The position numbers were made by a program, and so were the translations under genes. Positions 1 to 10,000 of a stretch of 64,000 bases of DNA are shown here, in pieces. Source of the DNA: Cellulosimicrobium cellulans (GTDB lineage: Bacteria; Actinomycetota; Actinomycetes; Actinomycetales; Cellulomonadaceae). The stretch covers positions 62,001 through 126,000 of the forward strand of contig NZ_BJNZ01000011.1 of the NCBI RefSeq assembly GCF_006539945.1, written 5' to 3'. The notes under the pieces are model-generated. The model saw nothing but the letters and a program-made list of their open reading frames with translations, was not told the origin of the DNA and did no database searches. Each line of letters opens with the position of its first letter. The first letter of the stretch is position 1.

Positions 1-1158
1 CTCGACGAGCCGGACTCGGCCGCTTCCCAGGAGCGCATCCTGCGCGCCAAGCAGGAGCTGCGCGACGCCGACCGCACCGTCGACAGCCTCACGAGCTTCG
101 ACAACAACAACTTCGAGAACGCGAAGAACCTCAAGCAGAGCGGGTCGTCGGTCGGGACGTTCTCCGGCCGTCAGTTCCGCCACGCCAACGGCACGGGCTG
201 GTTCAGCTACGACCTCATGGTCGACCCGGCCTCGGCGTCGAACCACCTGGGCGTCACGCTCTACTCGGGTGACCAGGGTCGCGTCTTCGACGTGTACGTC
301 AACGACGAGAAGCTGAAGACCATCACCACGGTCGCGAACGCCCCGACCAAGGACGAGCAGGGGTTCTACGTCGACACGACGCAGCTCCCGGCCAAGTACC
401 TCGAGATCGGCGAGGGCACGCGCTGGAAGGTCGACAGCGCGGGGGAGCACGTGCTCGACGAGGACGGCGAGCGCATCCCCGTGGTCACCGTCCGCTTCCA
501 GGCGCTGGGCGGCTGGGCCGGAGGCGTGTTCGGCGTCCGGGTCGACCGCGCGGCGTCGTACGACGCGACGCCCGGGCTCGCGGCGCTCGCGTTCGACACC
601 GGATCGCTCGCCCCTGCGTTCGACCCGGCGGTGACGGACTACACCCTCACCGTCCCCGCGGGCACGACGACCGTCATGCTCGACGCCGACCCGCACGTGC
701 CCAGCGGCCTCGTGCGCGTCGACGGCGTGCTGGTCGACGACACGCAGGGCCGCACCGTCTCCCTCCCCGCGGACGGGAGCGCCCGGACCGTGGAGGTCGT
801 CGGCGTCGCGCAGGACCACGAGACGGCCACGACCTACCGGGTCGAGATCGTGCCGGGCACCACGGCCGTCGTCCCGCTCGACGTCGAGGTCTCCCCGCGG
901 TGCCTCGCGGGCAAGGTCTACGTGGCCGTGCGGGCGACGAACACGGGTGACGTGCCCGCGGACGTCACCCTCACGACACCGTTCGGGGAGAGGTCGTTCG
1001 CGGCCGTCGCCCCGGGCGCGAACGCCTACCAGTCGTTCGCGTCGCGCGCGACGTCGGTGCCCGCGGGCGCCGTGACCGTCACCGGTACGGCGGCGCTCGA
1101 CGGAGTGCCCGTCACCACGGCGTACGACGTCGCCGTCGACGCCCGCACCTGCGCCTAG
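1..1158 (+). CDS. C-terminal part of a GH127-type (DUF1680) secreted glycosidase, 5' truncated by the window
   Basis: The reading frame is open from base 1, so only the last 385 residues are present and the catalytic domain lies outside. Residues ~40-180 resemble the beta-sandwich (DUF6805-like) that follows the catalytic barrel in GH127 beta-L-arabinofuranosidase-type proteins; look for GWFSYDLMVDP and VRFQALGGWAGGVFGVRV. A cadherin-like beta-sandwich follows at ~190-285 (DYTLTVPAG). The protein ends with the ~95-residue module (CLAGKVYVAVRATN ... NAYQSF ... CA) found on five other proteins downstream. Family placement is by motif recall from the C-terminal half only. A role in trimming arabinose-containing plant glycans is inferred from the neighbours. 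Confidence 0.7.
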   Translation, partial: LDEPDSAASQERILRAKQELRDADRTVDSLTSFDNNNFENAKNLKQSGSSVGTFSGRQFRHANGTGWFSYDLMVDPASASNHLGVTLYSGDQGRVFDVYVNDEKLKTITTVANAPTKDEQGFYVDTTQLPAKYLEIGEGTRWKVDSAGEHVLDEDGERIPVVTVRFQALGGWAGGVFGVRVDRAASYDATPGLAALAFDTGSLAPAFDPAVTDYTLTVPAGTTTVMLDADPHVPSGLVRVDGVLVDDTQGRTVSLPADGSARTVEVVGVAQDHETATTYRVEIVPGTTAVVPLDVEVSPRCLAGKVYVAVRATNTGDVPADVTLTTPFGERSFAAVAPGANAYQSFASRATSVPAGAVTVTGTAALDGVPVTTAYDVAVDARTCA

Positions 1159-1189
1159 CACCGTAGCTCGCCGGGGGGAGCGTCAGGGC

Positions 1190-1233
1190 TCGCCGAGGGA
1201 GTGCCGGGGTCGTGGCCCGGGCTCCCTCGGCGA
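1190..1233. terminator. Hairpin after the first glycosidase gene
   Basis: Perfect 12 bp arms TCGCCGAGGGAG and CTCCCTCGGCGA enclose a GC-rich inner segment that can pair further. It starts 31 bp after the stop codon and has no T-tract, as is common in high-GC actinobacteria. The arm resembles the outer arm of the cruciform at 12001-12086, so it may belong to the same repeat family as well as ending transcription. Confidence 0.6.
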
Positions 1234-1260
1234 ACCGGGACGCCACCCGGCGGCCGGGAG

Positions 1261-1276
1261 TCGATATCGGTATCGA
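1261..1276. promoter_or_regulatory. LacI-like operator palindrome upstream of the GH43 gene at 1323
   Basis: TCGATATCGGTATCGA has perfect 6 bp outer arms (TCGATA/TATCGA) and lies 47 bp before the start codon. Its 16 bp length and near-palindromic centre match operators of LacI/GalR sugar regulators. No such regulator gene is in the window, so the assignment is inference from shape. Confidence 0.45.
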
Positions 1277-1322
1277 GATCGATCCCCCAAGATCCGGCAC
1301 GACCTCGACGAGGAGGAACGAG

Positions 1323-4217
1323 ATGAGCAGACAGGTGAGGACCGCGGTCGCCGCGGCGCTGGCGGGGGTGCTCGCGCTCGGCGCGAGCACGACGTCCGCG
1401 GCGGTGGCGGACGAGTCGAACGACACACCGGGAGGAGCGAGCACGATCACCGGGCTGACCACCACCGACCGCGGTGACGGGACGTACGGCGTCCCGCTGC
1501 TGGGCAGCGACGTCCCCGACATCTCGGTCGCGCGTGTCCCCGCGGCCGAGAGCGACGAGGGACGCGACGTCTACTACATGATCAGCACCACGATGCACCT
1601 CGCCCCCGGTGCCCCGATCATGAAGTCCTACGACCTCGTGAGCTGGGAGATCGTCGGGTACGTCTACGACCGGCTCGGCGTCGGCGACGTGTCGTCGCTG
1701 CGCAACGGGAAGAACGGCTACGGCAACGGACAGTGGGCGTCGTCGCTCCGCTACCGCGACGGCACGTTCTACGTGGTGTTCAACACCAACGACCTCGGGG
1801 GGTCGTACCTCTTCCGCACGGACGACGTCGAGCACGGCGCGTGGGAGCGCACCGCGCTCGGCCGGGGGTTCCACGACCCGTCGCTGTTCTTCGACGAGGC
1901 CGACGGGGGGACGCCCTACATCTTCTACGGCTCGGGCGCGACGAGCGCCGTCCGGCTGAACGACGACCTCACCGCGATCGAGGCCGACTTCCCGAACATC
2001 TTCCGCGCCGCGGACTACGCCGGCGAGGCGTTCATCGGGGGGCTGTTCGAGGGCGCGCAGGTGCACTACATCGACGGCGAGTACTACGTCGCGATCATCA
2101 CGTGGCCCAGCGGCCAGAACCGGCAGGAGGTGCTGTTCCGCTCGCCGCACCTGCTGGGTCGCTACGAGACCGCCGACGGGTCGAACCCGTACGAGGCGCG
2201 CAGCGCGCTGAACTCGGACGGCTTCGCCCAGGGCGGGCTGGTCGAGGTGCCGGACGGCGCGGGCGGCTACGAGTGGTGGGGGATGTTCTTCCGCGACACC
2301 TACCCCCTCGGCCGCATCCCCGCGCTCATCCCCGCGACGTGGGAGGACGGCTGGCCGACGTTCGGCGACGACGGCGTCGTCCGCGTCGGCGACACGTTCG
2401 CCAAGCCGATCCTGCTCGACGAGGCGACCGAGCGCCGGGAGCGGCTGAAGAGCATCGTCGCCTCCGACGACTTCGCGAACGACGCCGAGCACCGCGCCTT
2501 CAGCGACACCGTCTGGGAGGTCCCCGACGCGCCCACGTACGACGAGTCCCTGCTCGGTGTCGAGCTCGTCGCCAACCCCGGGTTCGAGGACGCCGGGACC
2601 GCGCCGTGGGCCGCGCAGTTCGGGGCGACGCTGTCGCGCGAGACGAGCGGCGCCGCATCGGGCACGGGCGCGCTGCGCGTCGCGGACCGCACGCTCAACG
2701 GCTCGGGCCCGAACCAGCAGCTCGGCGGGAAGGTCCAGGCCGGCGTGACCTACGAGGTCTCGGCCCGGGTCCGCTACGCCACCGGGCCGGCGCAGGTCCG
2801 CTTCAACCTCGTCGGCGACTGGGGCGCGGGCGTCACCACGCTCGCGTGGGCGAACGCCACGCCGGGGGAGTGGACGACCGTGCGGGGCACCTACACCGTC
2901 CCGCAGGACGCCGACGTCCGGACCTTCAAGCTCGCGGTCGAGACCCCGTGGGGCAACCCGCAGCCGCCGTCGTCGAGCGTCGAGTACCTGCTCGACGACG
3001 TCTCCGTGGTCGGCCGCGCGCCGGACCTCGAGACGCCCACGCTCGAGGAGGTGTCGTACAACGGCTCGGACCTCGACCTCGCCTGGCAGTGGAACCACGC
3101 GCCGGACAACCGGTACTGGTCGCTCACGGAGCGCGACGGCTGGCTGCGCCTGACCAACGGGCACGTCGTGACCGGCGAGGCGGAGTACACCAAGGCGCCC
3201 GGGCGCGACCTCACCTACCTGGAGGAGGCGCGCAACACGCTCGGCCAGCGCACGTTCGGGCCGACGGCCTCCGCGGAGACCCGCCTCGACGTGTCCGGGA
3301 TGCTCGACGGCGACGTCGCCGGCCTCGCCGTCTACGGCCGCAGCTTCGCGTACGCGGGTGTCCAGCAGGTCGACGGCGAGCGCACGCTCGGCCTCGTCAC
3401 GCGGCTCCAGCCGTTCACGGACACGATCGACCGCGAGGCGGTCGAGTCGTTCGTCCCCGGGTCGCAGGTCGCGCTGGGCGAGCGCACGGACGTGCACCTC
3501 AAGGCGGACGCCGACTTCGCCTCGCCGAACGGCCAGCTCTGGGTGCAGTACTCGTACAGCCTCGACGGGCGCACGTGGGAGCCGCTCGGGCCGCGCCAGG
3601 GGCCGCTCGTCATGGACTGGAGCCTGTCCCACTTCATGGGCTACCGGTTCGGCCTCTTCTCCTACGCGAAGGAGCAGACCGGCGGGCACGTCGACTTCGA
3701 CCACTTCCTCCTGAGCGACGTGCTCGACGCCGACGGCGGCGCCGACCGGACGGCGCTCGACGCCGTCGTCGCCGAGGCGGAGGGGCTCGACCCGGCGGGC
3801 TGGACGCCGGGCTCGTGGGCCGCCGTCGAGCAGGCTCTCGCCTGGGCGCGGTCGACGACCGCGCCGTCGACGCAGAACCAGGCCGACGCCCCCGCGCGGG
3901 CGCTCGCCCTCGCCGTCGCGTCGCTGGAGTCGACGACGTCCCCGGACGTCGCGTTCGCGGCGGAGGCGACCCTGCGCGCGATCGCCGGAAGGGACTACGT
4001 CGCCGTGCGCGTGGTGAACGAGGAGGACGTCCCGGTGGACGTCGTCGTGAGCACCCCGTACGGCAGCCGGACGTTTGCCGGCGTGCAGCCTGGCGCGAAC
4101 GCGTACCAGGCGTTCGCGAGCCGGCTCGCGGAGGCCCCGGCCGGCGAGGTCACCGTCACCGTCACGCGCTCGACCGACGCGGTGACGACGACCCGCGCGG
4201 TGCCGTTCGGCCGCTGA
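1323..4217 (+). CDS. Secreted multidomain GH43-type arabinofuranosidase/xylosidase with CBM4_9-like and beta-xylosidase C-terminal domains
   Basis: 964 residues. The ATG at 1323 is preceded by GAGGAGGAACG and starts a good signal peptide (residues 1-~35); an in-frame start at 1212 lacks these. Predicted order: five-bladed GH43 catalytic domain ~57-370, jelly-roll CBM4_9-like domain ~413-568 (LVANPGFED), concanavalin-like domain typical of GH43 beta-xylosidases ~570-800, a short helical FIVAR-like segment ~805-870, then the C-terminal module ~874-964. Likely catalytic residues are Asp66 (base), Asp185 and Glu243 (acid, in FEGAQVHY). It should release pentoses from arabinoxylan or arabinan outside the cell; exact specificity cannot be read. 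Its C-terminal module is the divergent copy of the six: both cysteines conserved elsewhere are missing. Confidence 0.78.
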   Translation: MSRQVRTAVAAALAGVLALGASTTSAAVADESNDTPGGASTITGLTTTDRGDGTYGVPLLGSDVPDISVARVPAAESDEGRDVYYMISTTMHLAPGAPIMKSYDLVSWEIVGYVYDRLGVGDVSSLRNGKNGYGNGQWASSLRYRDGTFYVVFNTNDLGGSYLFRTDDVEHGAWERTALGRGFHDPSLFFDEADGGTPYIFYGSGATSAVRLNDDLTAIEADFPNIFRAADYAGEAFIGGLFEGAQVHYIDGEYYVAIITWPSGQNRQEVLFRSPHLLGRYETADGSNPYEARSALNSDGFAQGGLVEVPDGAGGYEWWGMFFRDTYPLGRIPALIPATWEDGWPTFGDDGVVRVGDTFAKPILLDEATERRERLKSIVASDDFANDAEHRAFSDTVWEVPDAPTYDESLLGVELVANPGFEDAGTAPWAAQFGATLSRETSGAASGTGALRVADRTLNGSGPNQQLGGKVQAGVTYEVSARVRYATGPAQVRFNLVGDWGAGVTTLAWANATPGEWTTVRGTYTVPQDADVRTFKLAVETPWGNPQPPSSSVEYLLDDVSVVGRAPDLETPTLEEVSYNGSDLDLAWQWNHAPDNRYWSLTERDGWLRLTNGHVVTGEAEYTKAPGRDLTYLEEARNTLGQRTFGPTASAETRLDVSGMLDGDVAGLAVYGRSFAYAGVQQVDGERTLGLVTRLQPFTDTIDREAVESFVPGSQVALGERTDVHLKADADFASPNGQLWVQYSYSLDGRTWEPLGPRQGPLVMDWSLSHFMGYRFGLFSYAKEQTGGHVDFDHFLLSDVLDADGGADRTALDAVVAEAEGLDPAGWTPGSWAAVEQALAWARSTTAPSTQNQADAPARALALAVASLESTTSPDVAFAAEATLRAIAGRDYVAVRVVNEEDVPVDVVVSTPYGSRTFAGVQPGANAYQAFASRLAEAPAGEVTVTVTRSTDAVTTTRAVPFGR

Positions 4218-4224
4218 CCCCGCC

Positions 4225-4260
4225 CGACCCGGCGGGCCGCCCCGGCCGCCCGCCGGGTCG
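4225..4260. terminator. Intrinsic-type hairpin after the GH43 gene
   Basis: 13 bp perfect arms, CGACCCGGCGGGC and GCCCGCCGGGTCG, with a 10 nt loop, beginning 8 bp past the stop codon. A second smaller hairpin (CGACGGCGGA/TCCGCCGTCG, 4286-4308) follows in the leader of the next gene. Confidence 0.65.
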
Positions 4261-4369
4261 GCGCGAGAGGAGGGAGGACGCAGGGCGACGGCGGAGGGTC
4301 CGCCGTCGGGCACGACCGTCCGCGAGACGCGCGGACGCGCAGGACACCCACATCGATCGAGGAGGATCC

Positions 4370-6784
4370 ATGGACACGCACCACCGCAGACGACGTCGCC
4401 TGCGCGGCGCCGTCGCCGGGGCCGCGCTCGCGACGCTGCTCTCCGCGTCGCTCGCCGCGCTGCCGTCGTACGCCGCGGACGAGGAGCTGGTCGTCAACGG
4501 CGGCTTCGAGGACGGCACGACCGGCTGGTTCGTCAACAACGGCAACGCGACCGACCAGGCCGTGCTGTCGACCACCGACCAGGCGTTCGCGGGCGAGGCC
4601 GCGGCCCTGACCACCGAGCGCGCGACGACCGGCTCCGGTCCGATGCAGGACCTCAGCGGCAAGGTCCGCGCGGGCGAGACGTACGAGCTCACCGCGAAGA
4701 TCCGGTACGACGCCGCCGCGGCCCCGGCCACCAAGCAGTTCTTCGCCACGATGCACTACGGCGGCGGGACGTACACGAACCTGGTGAGCGTCACCGCGAC
4801 CAAGGGCCAGTGGGCGACGTTCGACGGCCGGTTCACGATCCCGGCCGACCAGAACGTCGGCACCGCGCGGCTGTTCTTCGAGACGCCGTGGACGAGCAAC
4901 CCGTCCGCCGACCCGGCGACGCACCTCATGGACTTCGTGCTCGACGACGTCTCCGTCGTCGGCGCGGCCCCGCCCGGGCCGCCCTCGAAGACGATCGAGG
5001 TGCTCGGCAAGCTCCCCGGCGAGCACAACCCGCTCATCTCCCACAAGTTCGGGGCCGACGGGTTCGGGTTCGTCGAGGACGGGCGCGTGTACATGTACAT
5101 GACGAACGACACCCAGGGCTACGCGCCCGACCCGGTGACGGGCGTCTCGCCGCAGATCAACTACGGCAGCATCAACCAGATCACGCTCATCTCGTCCGAG
5201 GACCTCGTGAACTGGACGGACCACGGCGAGATCCAGGTCGCAGGACCGCAGGGCGTCGCACCCTTCACCAACAACTCGTGGGCGCCGGGCATGGCGAAGA
5301 AGACGGTCGACGGCGTCGACAAGTACTTCCTCTACTACGCCAACGGAGGCGGGTCGTCGAACGTCATCACGGGCGCCTCGCCGCTCGGGCCGTGGACGAG
5401 CGAGCGCGACAGCACGCTCATCGACGGGCGCACCCCGGGCGCCGAGGCCGTGGCCTGGAAGTTCGACCCGGCACCGCTCGTCACCGACGACGGCGCGTAC
5501 CTCTACTTCGGCGGCGGCCCGGCGTCGACGTCGATGCCCGCGGCGGAGCGGTTCAACAACCCGAAGAACATCCGCGTCATCGAGCTCGGCGACGACATGG
5601 TCTCGACGCAGGGCACGGCGGCCGTCGTGGACGCACCCGTGGCGTTCGAGGCGGCGCAGGTCTTCGAGCGCGACGGCAAGTACTACCTGTCGTACTCGTC
5701 GCACTTCGGCGGCAACGACTTCGGCGGCAACCAGGTCACGCTCCCGGGGTACCCGGGCGGCGGGCAGATCGGCTACATGATCTCCGACGACCCGATGTCG
5801 TTCCCCAAGGAGACGTACGCCGGCGTGATGTTCCCGAACCAGTCGCAGTTCTTCGGGGCGGGCACGGGCGGCAACAACCACCAGTCGGTGTTCGAGCTGG
5901 ACGGCAAGTACTACTTCACGTACCACGCGCCCACGCTCAACAAGCGCATCAACGGCAGCACCACGCAGGGCTACCGCAGCCCGCACATCCAGGAGCTGAC
6001 GTTCAACGCGGACGGGACGGTCCAGCAGGTGGTCGGCGACTACGCGGGCGTGGACCAGGTCAAGGACCTCGACCCGTTCCAGGTGCTCGAGGCGGAGACG
6101 TTCGCGTGGCAGCAGGGCCTCACCACCGCGAAGGTCGACGGCGGCTCGGCGCAGTTCGGCGCGCAGGCGCCGAACCTCGTCGTCCGCGACGTCGACGCCG
6201 GCGACTGGTCGGCGCTGTCCTCGGTCGACTTCGGCGACGGTGCCGCGAGCGTCACGGCGCGCGTCAAGCCGCTCGTCGAGGGCGCCACGGTCGAGGTGCG
6301 CCTCGACGACCGCGAGGGTGCCGTCGTCGGCACGCTCGACCTCGACACCCCCGTGGGCGAGTGGGCGGACGTGAGCGCCGCCCTCGAGGGCGTGAGCGGT
6401 GTCCACGACGTGTACTTCACGTTCGCCGGCCCCGCGGGCGTCGACCTCGTCGAGGTGGACACGTGGGAGTTCGCGGCCGACGCCGCCGGCCCGGTCGTCG
6501 AGCTCGACGTGACCGCGTCGGCGCGCTGCCTCGCGGGCAAGGCCTACGTGGCGGTGCGCGCGACGAACCTCGCCGACGTCGCGGCCGACGTCGAGCTCGT
6601 CACCCCGTTCGGCACGCGCGTCGTGCGCGACGTCGCGCCAGGGGCGAACGCGTACCAGTCGTTCGCCACGCGGTCCGCGTCGCTCGCGGCCGGGGTCGCG
6701 ACCGCCACGGGCACGGCGGTGCTCGACGGCGCGGCGGTCGAGACCGCGCACGAGGCCGCCTACGGCGACCTCTCCTGCGGCTGA
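4370..6784 (+). CDS. Secreted GH43 arabinoxylan/arabinan-acting enzyme with CBM4_9-like and CBM6-like domains
   Basis: 804 residues. The ATG at 4370 follows an ideal GAGGAGGATCC ribosome site and opens a signal peptide (RRRRR n-region, cleavage near residue 35, SYAADEE). Domains: jelly-roll carbohydrate-binding module ~40-200 (LVVNGGFEDG), GH43 catalytic domain ~214-560, CBM6-like beta-sandwich ~569-702 (LEAETFAWQ), C-terminal module ~709-804. Candidate GH43 triad: Asp230 (KFGADGFGF), Asp366 (WKFDPAPL) and Glu427 (FEAAQVFE). The HNPLISHKFGADGF start and the CBM6 partner resemble the arabinoxylan arabinofuranohydrolase/xylosidase branch of GH43. The substrate is inferred from family and neighbourhood. 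Confidence 0.8.
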   Translation: MDTHHRRRRRLRGAVAGAALATLLSASLAALPSYAADEELVVNGGFEDGTTGWFVNNGNATDQAVLSTTDQAFAGEAAALTTERATTGSGPMQDLSGKVRAGETYELTAKIRYDAAAAPATKQFFATMHYGGGTYTNLVSVTATKGQWATFDGRFTIPADQNVGTARLFFETPWTSNPSADPATHLMDFVLDDVSVVGAAPPGPPSKTIEVLGKLPGEHNPLISHKFGADGFGFVEDGRVYMYMTNDTQGYAPDPVTGVSPQINYGSINQITLISSEDLVNWTDHGEIQVAGPQGVAPFTNNSWAPGMAKKTVDGVDKYFLYYANGGGSSNVITGASPLGPWTSERDSTLIDGRTPGAEAVAWKFDPAPLVTDDGAYLYFGGGPASTSMPAAERFNNPKNIRVIELGDDMVSTQGTAAVVDAPVAFEAAQVFERDGKYYLSYSSHFGGNDFGGNQVTLPGYPGGGQIGYMISDDPMSFPKETYAGVMFPNQSQFFGAGTGGNNHQSVFELDGKYYFTYHAPTLNKRINGSTTQGYRSPHIQELTFNADGTVQQVVGDYAGVDQVKDLDPFQVLEAETFAWQQGLTTAKVDGGSAQFGAQAPNLVVRDVDAGDWSALSSVDFGDGAASVTARVKPLVEGATVEVRLDDREGAVVGTLDLDTPVGEWADVSAALEGVSGVHDVYFTFAGPAGVDLVEVDTWEFAADAAGPVVELDVTASARCLAGKAYVAVRATNLADVAADVELVTPFGTRVVRDVAPGANAYQSFATRSASLAAGVATATGTAVLDGAAVETAHEAAYGDLSCG

Positions 6785-6806
6785 CGCCGGAGGACCTGCA
6801 CGACCG

Positions 6807-6845
6807 ACGGCGGCCCGCACCACACCCGGTGGTGCGGGCCGCCGT
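6807..6845. terminator. Strong intrinsic-type terminator hairpin
   Basis: 17 bp perfect arms (ACGGCGGCCCGCACCAC and its complement) around a 5 nt loop, 23 bp after the stop codon of the preceding GH43 gene. There is no T-run. It should isolate the next transcription unit. Confidence 0.8.
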
Positions 6846-6929
6846 CCGCGCGCAGGCGGGCTGCGGCGAGCGTCGCGGGCGGCCCGGGCCGGTCGCTCCC
6901 CGGGGTCCTGAAAGCGGCTCCGACGAGTT

Positions 6930-6945
6930 TCGACATCGTTGTCAA
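6930..6945. promoter_or_regulatory. Imperfect LacI-like palindrome upstream of the dual-GH43 gene
   Basis: TCGACATCGTTGTCAA differs at two positions from the perfect palindrome TTGACAACGTTGTCAA, which has the central CG typical of LacI-family operators. It lies ~110 bp before the start codon at 7054. Confidence 0.4.
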
Positions 6946-6962
6946 TCCCACGGACCTGGTCA

Positions 6963-6990
6963 TGTTTGCGTTCACATGTTAGCGTTCACA
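6963..6990. promoter_or_regulatory. Two abutting 14 bp LacI-like half-palindromic sites
   Basis: TGTTTGCGTTCACA (6963-6976) is followed with no gap by TGTTAGCGTTCACA (6977-6990), one mismatch between copies. Each is an imperfect palindrome around a central CG, the usual layout of a LacI/GalR operator. They lie 64 bp before the gene and are notably AT-richer than their surroundings. Confidence 0.5.
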
Positions 6991-7053
6991 CGCGCGTCCG
7001 ACGTCGGACCCGCGACCGGCGTCGACGCCGGGCACGACGACGAGGAGTCACCG

Positions 7054-10000
7054 ATGACCTCACGCCACGAACCACCCCCGACGCCCGCGGAGCCCCGCGC
7101 CCGACGCCGACGCCGCTCGCTCGCCGCGCTGCTCGGCCTCGCGCTCGTCGCCCCGCTCGCGCCCGTGGCCGCGGCGGCCGCCGGCCCGATGCCCGCGGCG
7201 CCCGCGCCGGTCCCCGCCGCGGCCGAGCCGACCGCGGACGGGCTCCGCCTGTGGCTGCCGCTGGACGAGACCGAGGGCACGGTCGCGCACGACGCCTCCG
7301 GCAACGGGCTCGACGGGAGCCTCACCGGCTCCGGCGGCGGCTGGCAGCCCGGTCAGGGCCTGACCTTCGGCGGGTCCAACCACGTCGACCTCCCGGACGA
7401 CCTCCTGGCCGGCTACGACGCCGTGACGGTGAGCGCCGACGTGTGGGTCGACGCCACGCTGACCGGCAACTACTTCTTCTACACCCTCGGCAACCCGGCG
7501 GTCGGGAGCCCCCAGTCCGGGAACGGCTACCTGTTCTCGACGGGCAACGCGAACTACCGCGCGACGATCTCCGACCTCGCGTGGGGCCGCGAGCAGAACA
7601 CGGCCAAGACCCCTGCGGGCGCCCTCCAGCGCGGCGTGTGGAAGACCGTCACCTACACGCTCGCGGGCGGCACGGCGCGGCTGTACGAGGACGGCGCGCA
7701 GGTCGGGCAGAACACCGCGGTGACGATCACGCCCGGCGCGATCGGTGGCGGCACGACGACCGCGAACGCGCTCGGGAAGTCCGCCTACGCGGCCGACAAC
7801 CTCTTCAAGGGCCGCATGAAGGACTTCCGGCTCTACGACCGCGCGCTCACCGCGCAGGAGGTCGCCGACCTCGCGTCGGACGCCGCGCAGGACGCCGTCG
7901 CGGCCGACGCCGCCGCGCTCGACCTGGGCGACACGAGCGCCGTCGTCACGGACCTCGCGCTGCCCGCGAAGGGCGTCGGCGGCTCCGCCGTCACGTGGGC
8001 GAGCTCCGACGAGGGCGTCGTCTCGGCGAGCGGCGCGGTCACGCGCCCCGTGGGCGACGAGCCCGCGACCGCGACCCTCACCGCGACCGTGACGCTCCGC
8101 GGCGCGACCGAGACCCGCACGTTCGAGGTCACGGTCCTGCCGGGCGACGGCGACCAGGCCAAGGCCGACGCCGCGGCCGCCGCAATCGAGGTGACGAACC
8201 TCGACGACGTGCGCGGCAACCTCACGCTGCCCACCACGGGCCAGCACGGCGCGAGCGTGGCCTGGGCGACGTCGTCGGGCACGATCACGCCCACCGGCGA
8301 GGTGACGCGGCCCGCGCACGGCGAGGACGCGGAGACCGTGACCCTCACGGCGACGGTGACCGTGGGCGCGGCCACCGCGACGCGCGAGCTCGAGGCCCAC
8401 GTACCGGCGCTGCCCGAGCAGGAGGACCTCGCGGGCTACCTGTTCTCCTACTTCGTCGGTGAGGGGACCGCCACGGGCGAGCAGGTCTACTTCGGCCTCA
8501 GCCAGGGCAACGACCCGCTGAAGTACCAGAACCTCAACGACAACCAGCCGGTCCTCACCTCGGAGCTGGGGGAGAAGGGCCTGCGGGACCCGTTCATCAT
8601 CCGGTCGCCCGAGGGCGACAAGTTCTACCAGATCGCCACCGACCTCAAGATCTACGGCAACGGGAACTGGGACGCGTCCCAGCGCACGGGCTCGAAGTCG
8701 ATCATGGTGTGGGAGTCCACGGACCTCGTGAGCTGGACCGACCAGCGCCTCGTGCAGGTCTCGCCCGACACCGCGGGCAACACGTGGGCGCCCGAGGCGT
8801 ACTACGACGAGACGATCGGCGCGTACGTCGTGTTCTGGGCGTCCAAGCTCTACGCCGAGGACGACCCGAACCACACCGGCAACACGTACAACCGCATGAT
8901 GTACGCCACGACGCGCGACTTCGTGACGTTCAGCGAGGCGCAGGTGTGGGTCGACCCGGGCTACTCGGTCATCGACTCGACCGTGGCGCTCCACGACGGC
9001 CAGTACTACCGCTTCACCAAGGACGAGCGGAACAACACGTCGTCCACGCCGTGCTCCAAGTTCATCCTGGCCGAGAAGGCGGCCGAGCTGCGCTCGACGG
9101 ACTACGACTTCATCACCGACTGCATCGGCAAGGCGAACTCCCTCGGCGGCGGGATCAACCAGGGCGAGGGCCCGACGATCTTCAAGTCGAACACCGAGGA
9201 GAAGTGGTACCTCTTCATCGACGAGTTCGGCGGCCGCGGCTACGTGCCGTTCGAGTCGACCTCGCTCGACGCGGCCGAGTGGACCATGTCCACCGACTAC
9301 GAGATGCCGTCGCGCCCGCGCCACGGCACGGTGCTCCCCGTGACGCAGGCCGAGTACGACCGCCTGCTGAAGACGTATCAGCCCGCCGCGTTCGTCGAGT
9401 CCGTCGAGGACGTCGCCGTGACCGTCCAGACCGGGTCCGCCCCGGTGCTGCCCGCGACCGTCACCGCGACGTACGCCGACGGGTCGACCGGCCCGGCCGA
9501 CGTCGCGTGGGACGCCGTCGACCCGGCGTCGTACGCGCAGGCGGGGTCGTTCGAGGTGCTCGGGACGCTCGGCGGCGGCGTGAGCGTGCGCGCCCGCGCG
9601 GTCGTCACGGTGACCGACGACGTCGTCCCCGTCGAGGGCGTGAGCGTCACCCCCGAGTCGCTCGAGGTGGGCGTCGGCGGGACGCGGCAGCTCACCGCGA
9701 CCGTCACGCCGGCCAACGCGACGGCGCGCGCGATCACGTGGGCGTCGGACGACGCGGACGTCGCCACGGTCTCGGCCGACGGCGTCGTCACGGGCGTCGC
9801 CGAGGGTCACGCCCTGGTCACCGCGACCACGGCCGACGGGTCGCACACCGCGTACGTGGCGGTCGAGGTGACGACGGAGATCCCGGGCCTCGTCGTGCGC
9901 TACGCGCTCGACGAGACGAGCGGGACGTCGGCGGCGAACTCCGCGCCGGGGTCGTCGTTCGGCCCGGCGACGCTCACCAACGGCGCGGCGTTCTCCGGCA

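Noticed and set aside
1155-4313. A 1052-codon open frame on the minus strand opposite the first GH43 gene (similar ones at 3995-6823, 7060-11979 and 11859-14699)
   Set aside because: They are third-position GC shadows: Arg/Val/Ala/Leu-rich, no recognisable domains, and fully antisense to genes with clear signal peptides and catalytic motifs.
6963-6990. Second Rex site, because of the TTCACA elements
   Set aside because: The units are 14 bp tandem sites with a central CG and lack the TGTGA half, so they fit a LacI-type operator better.
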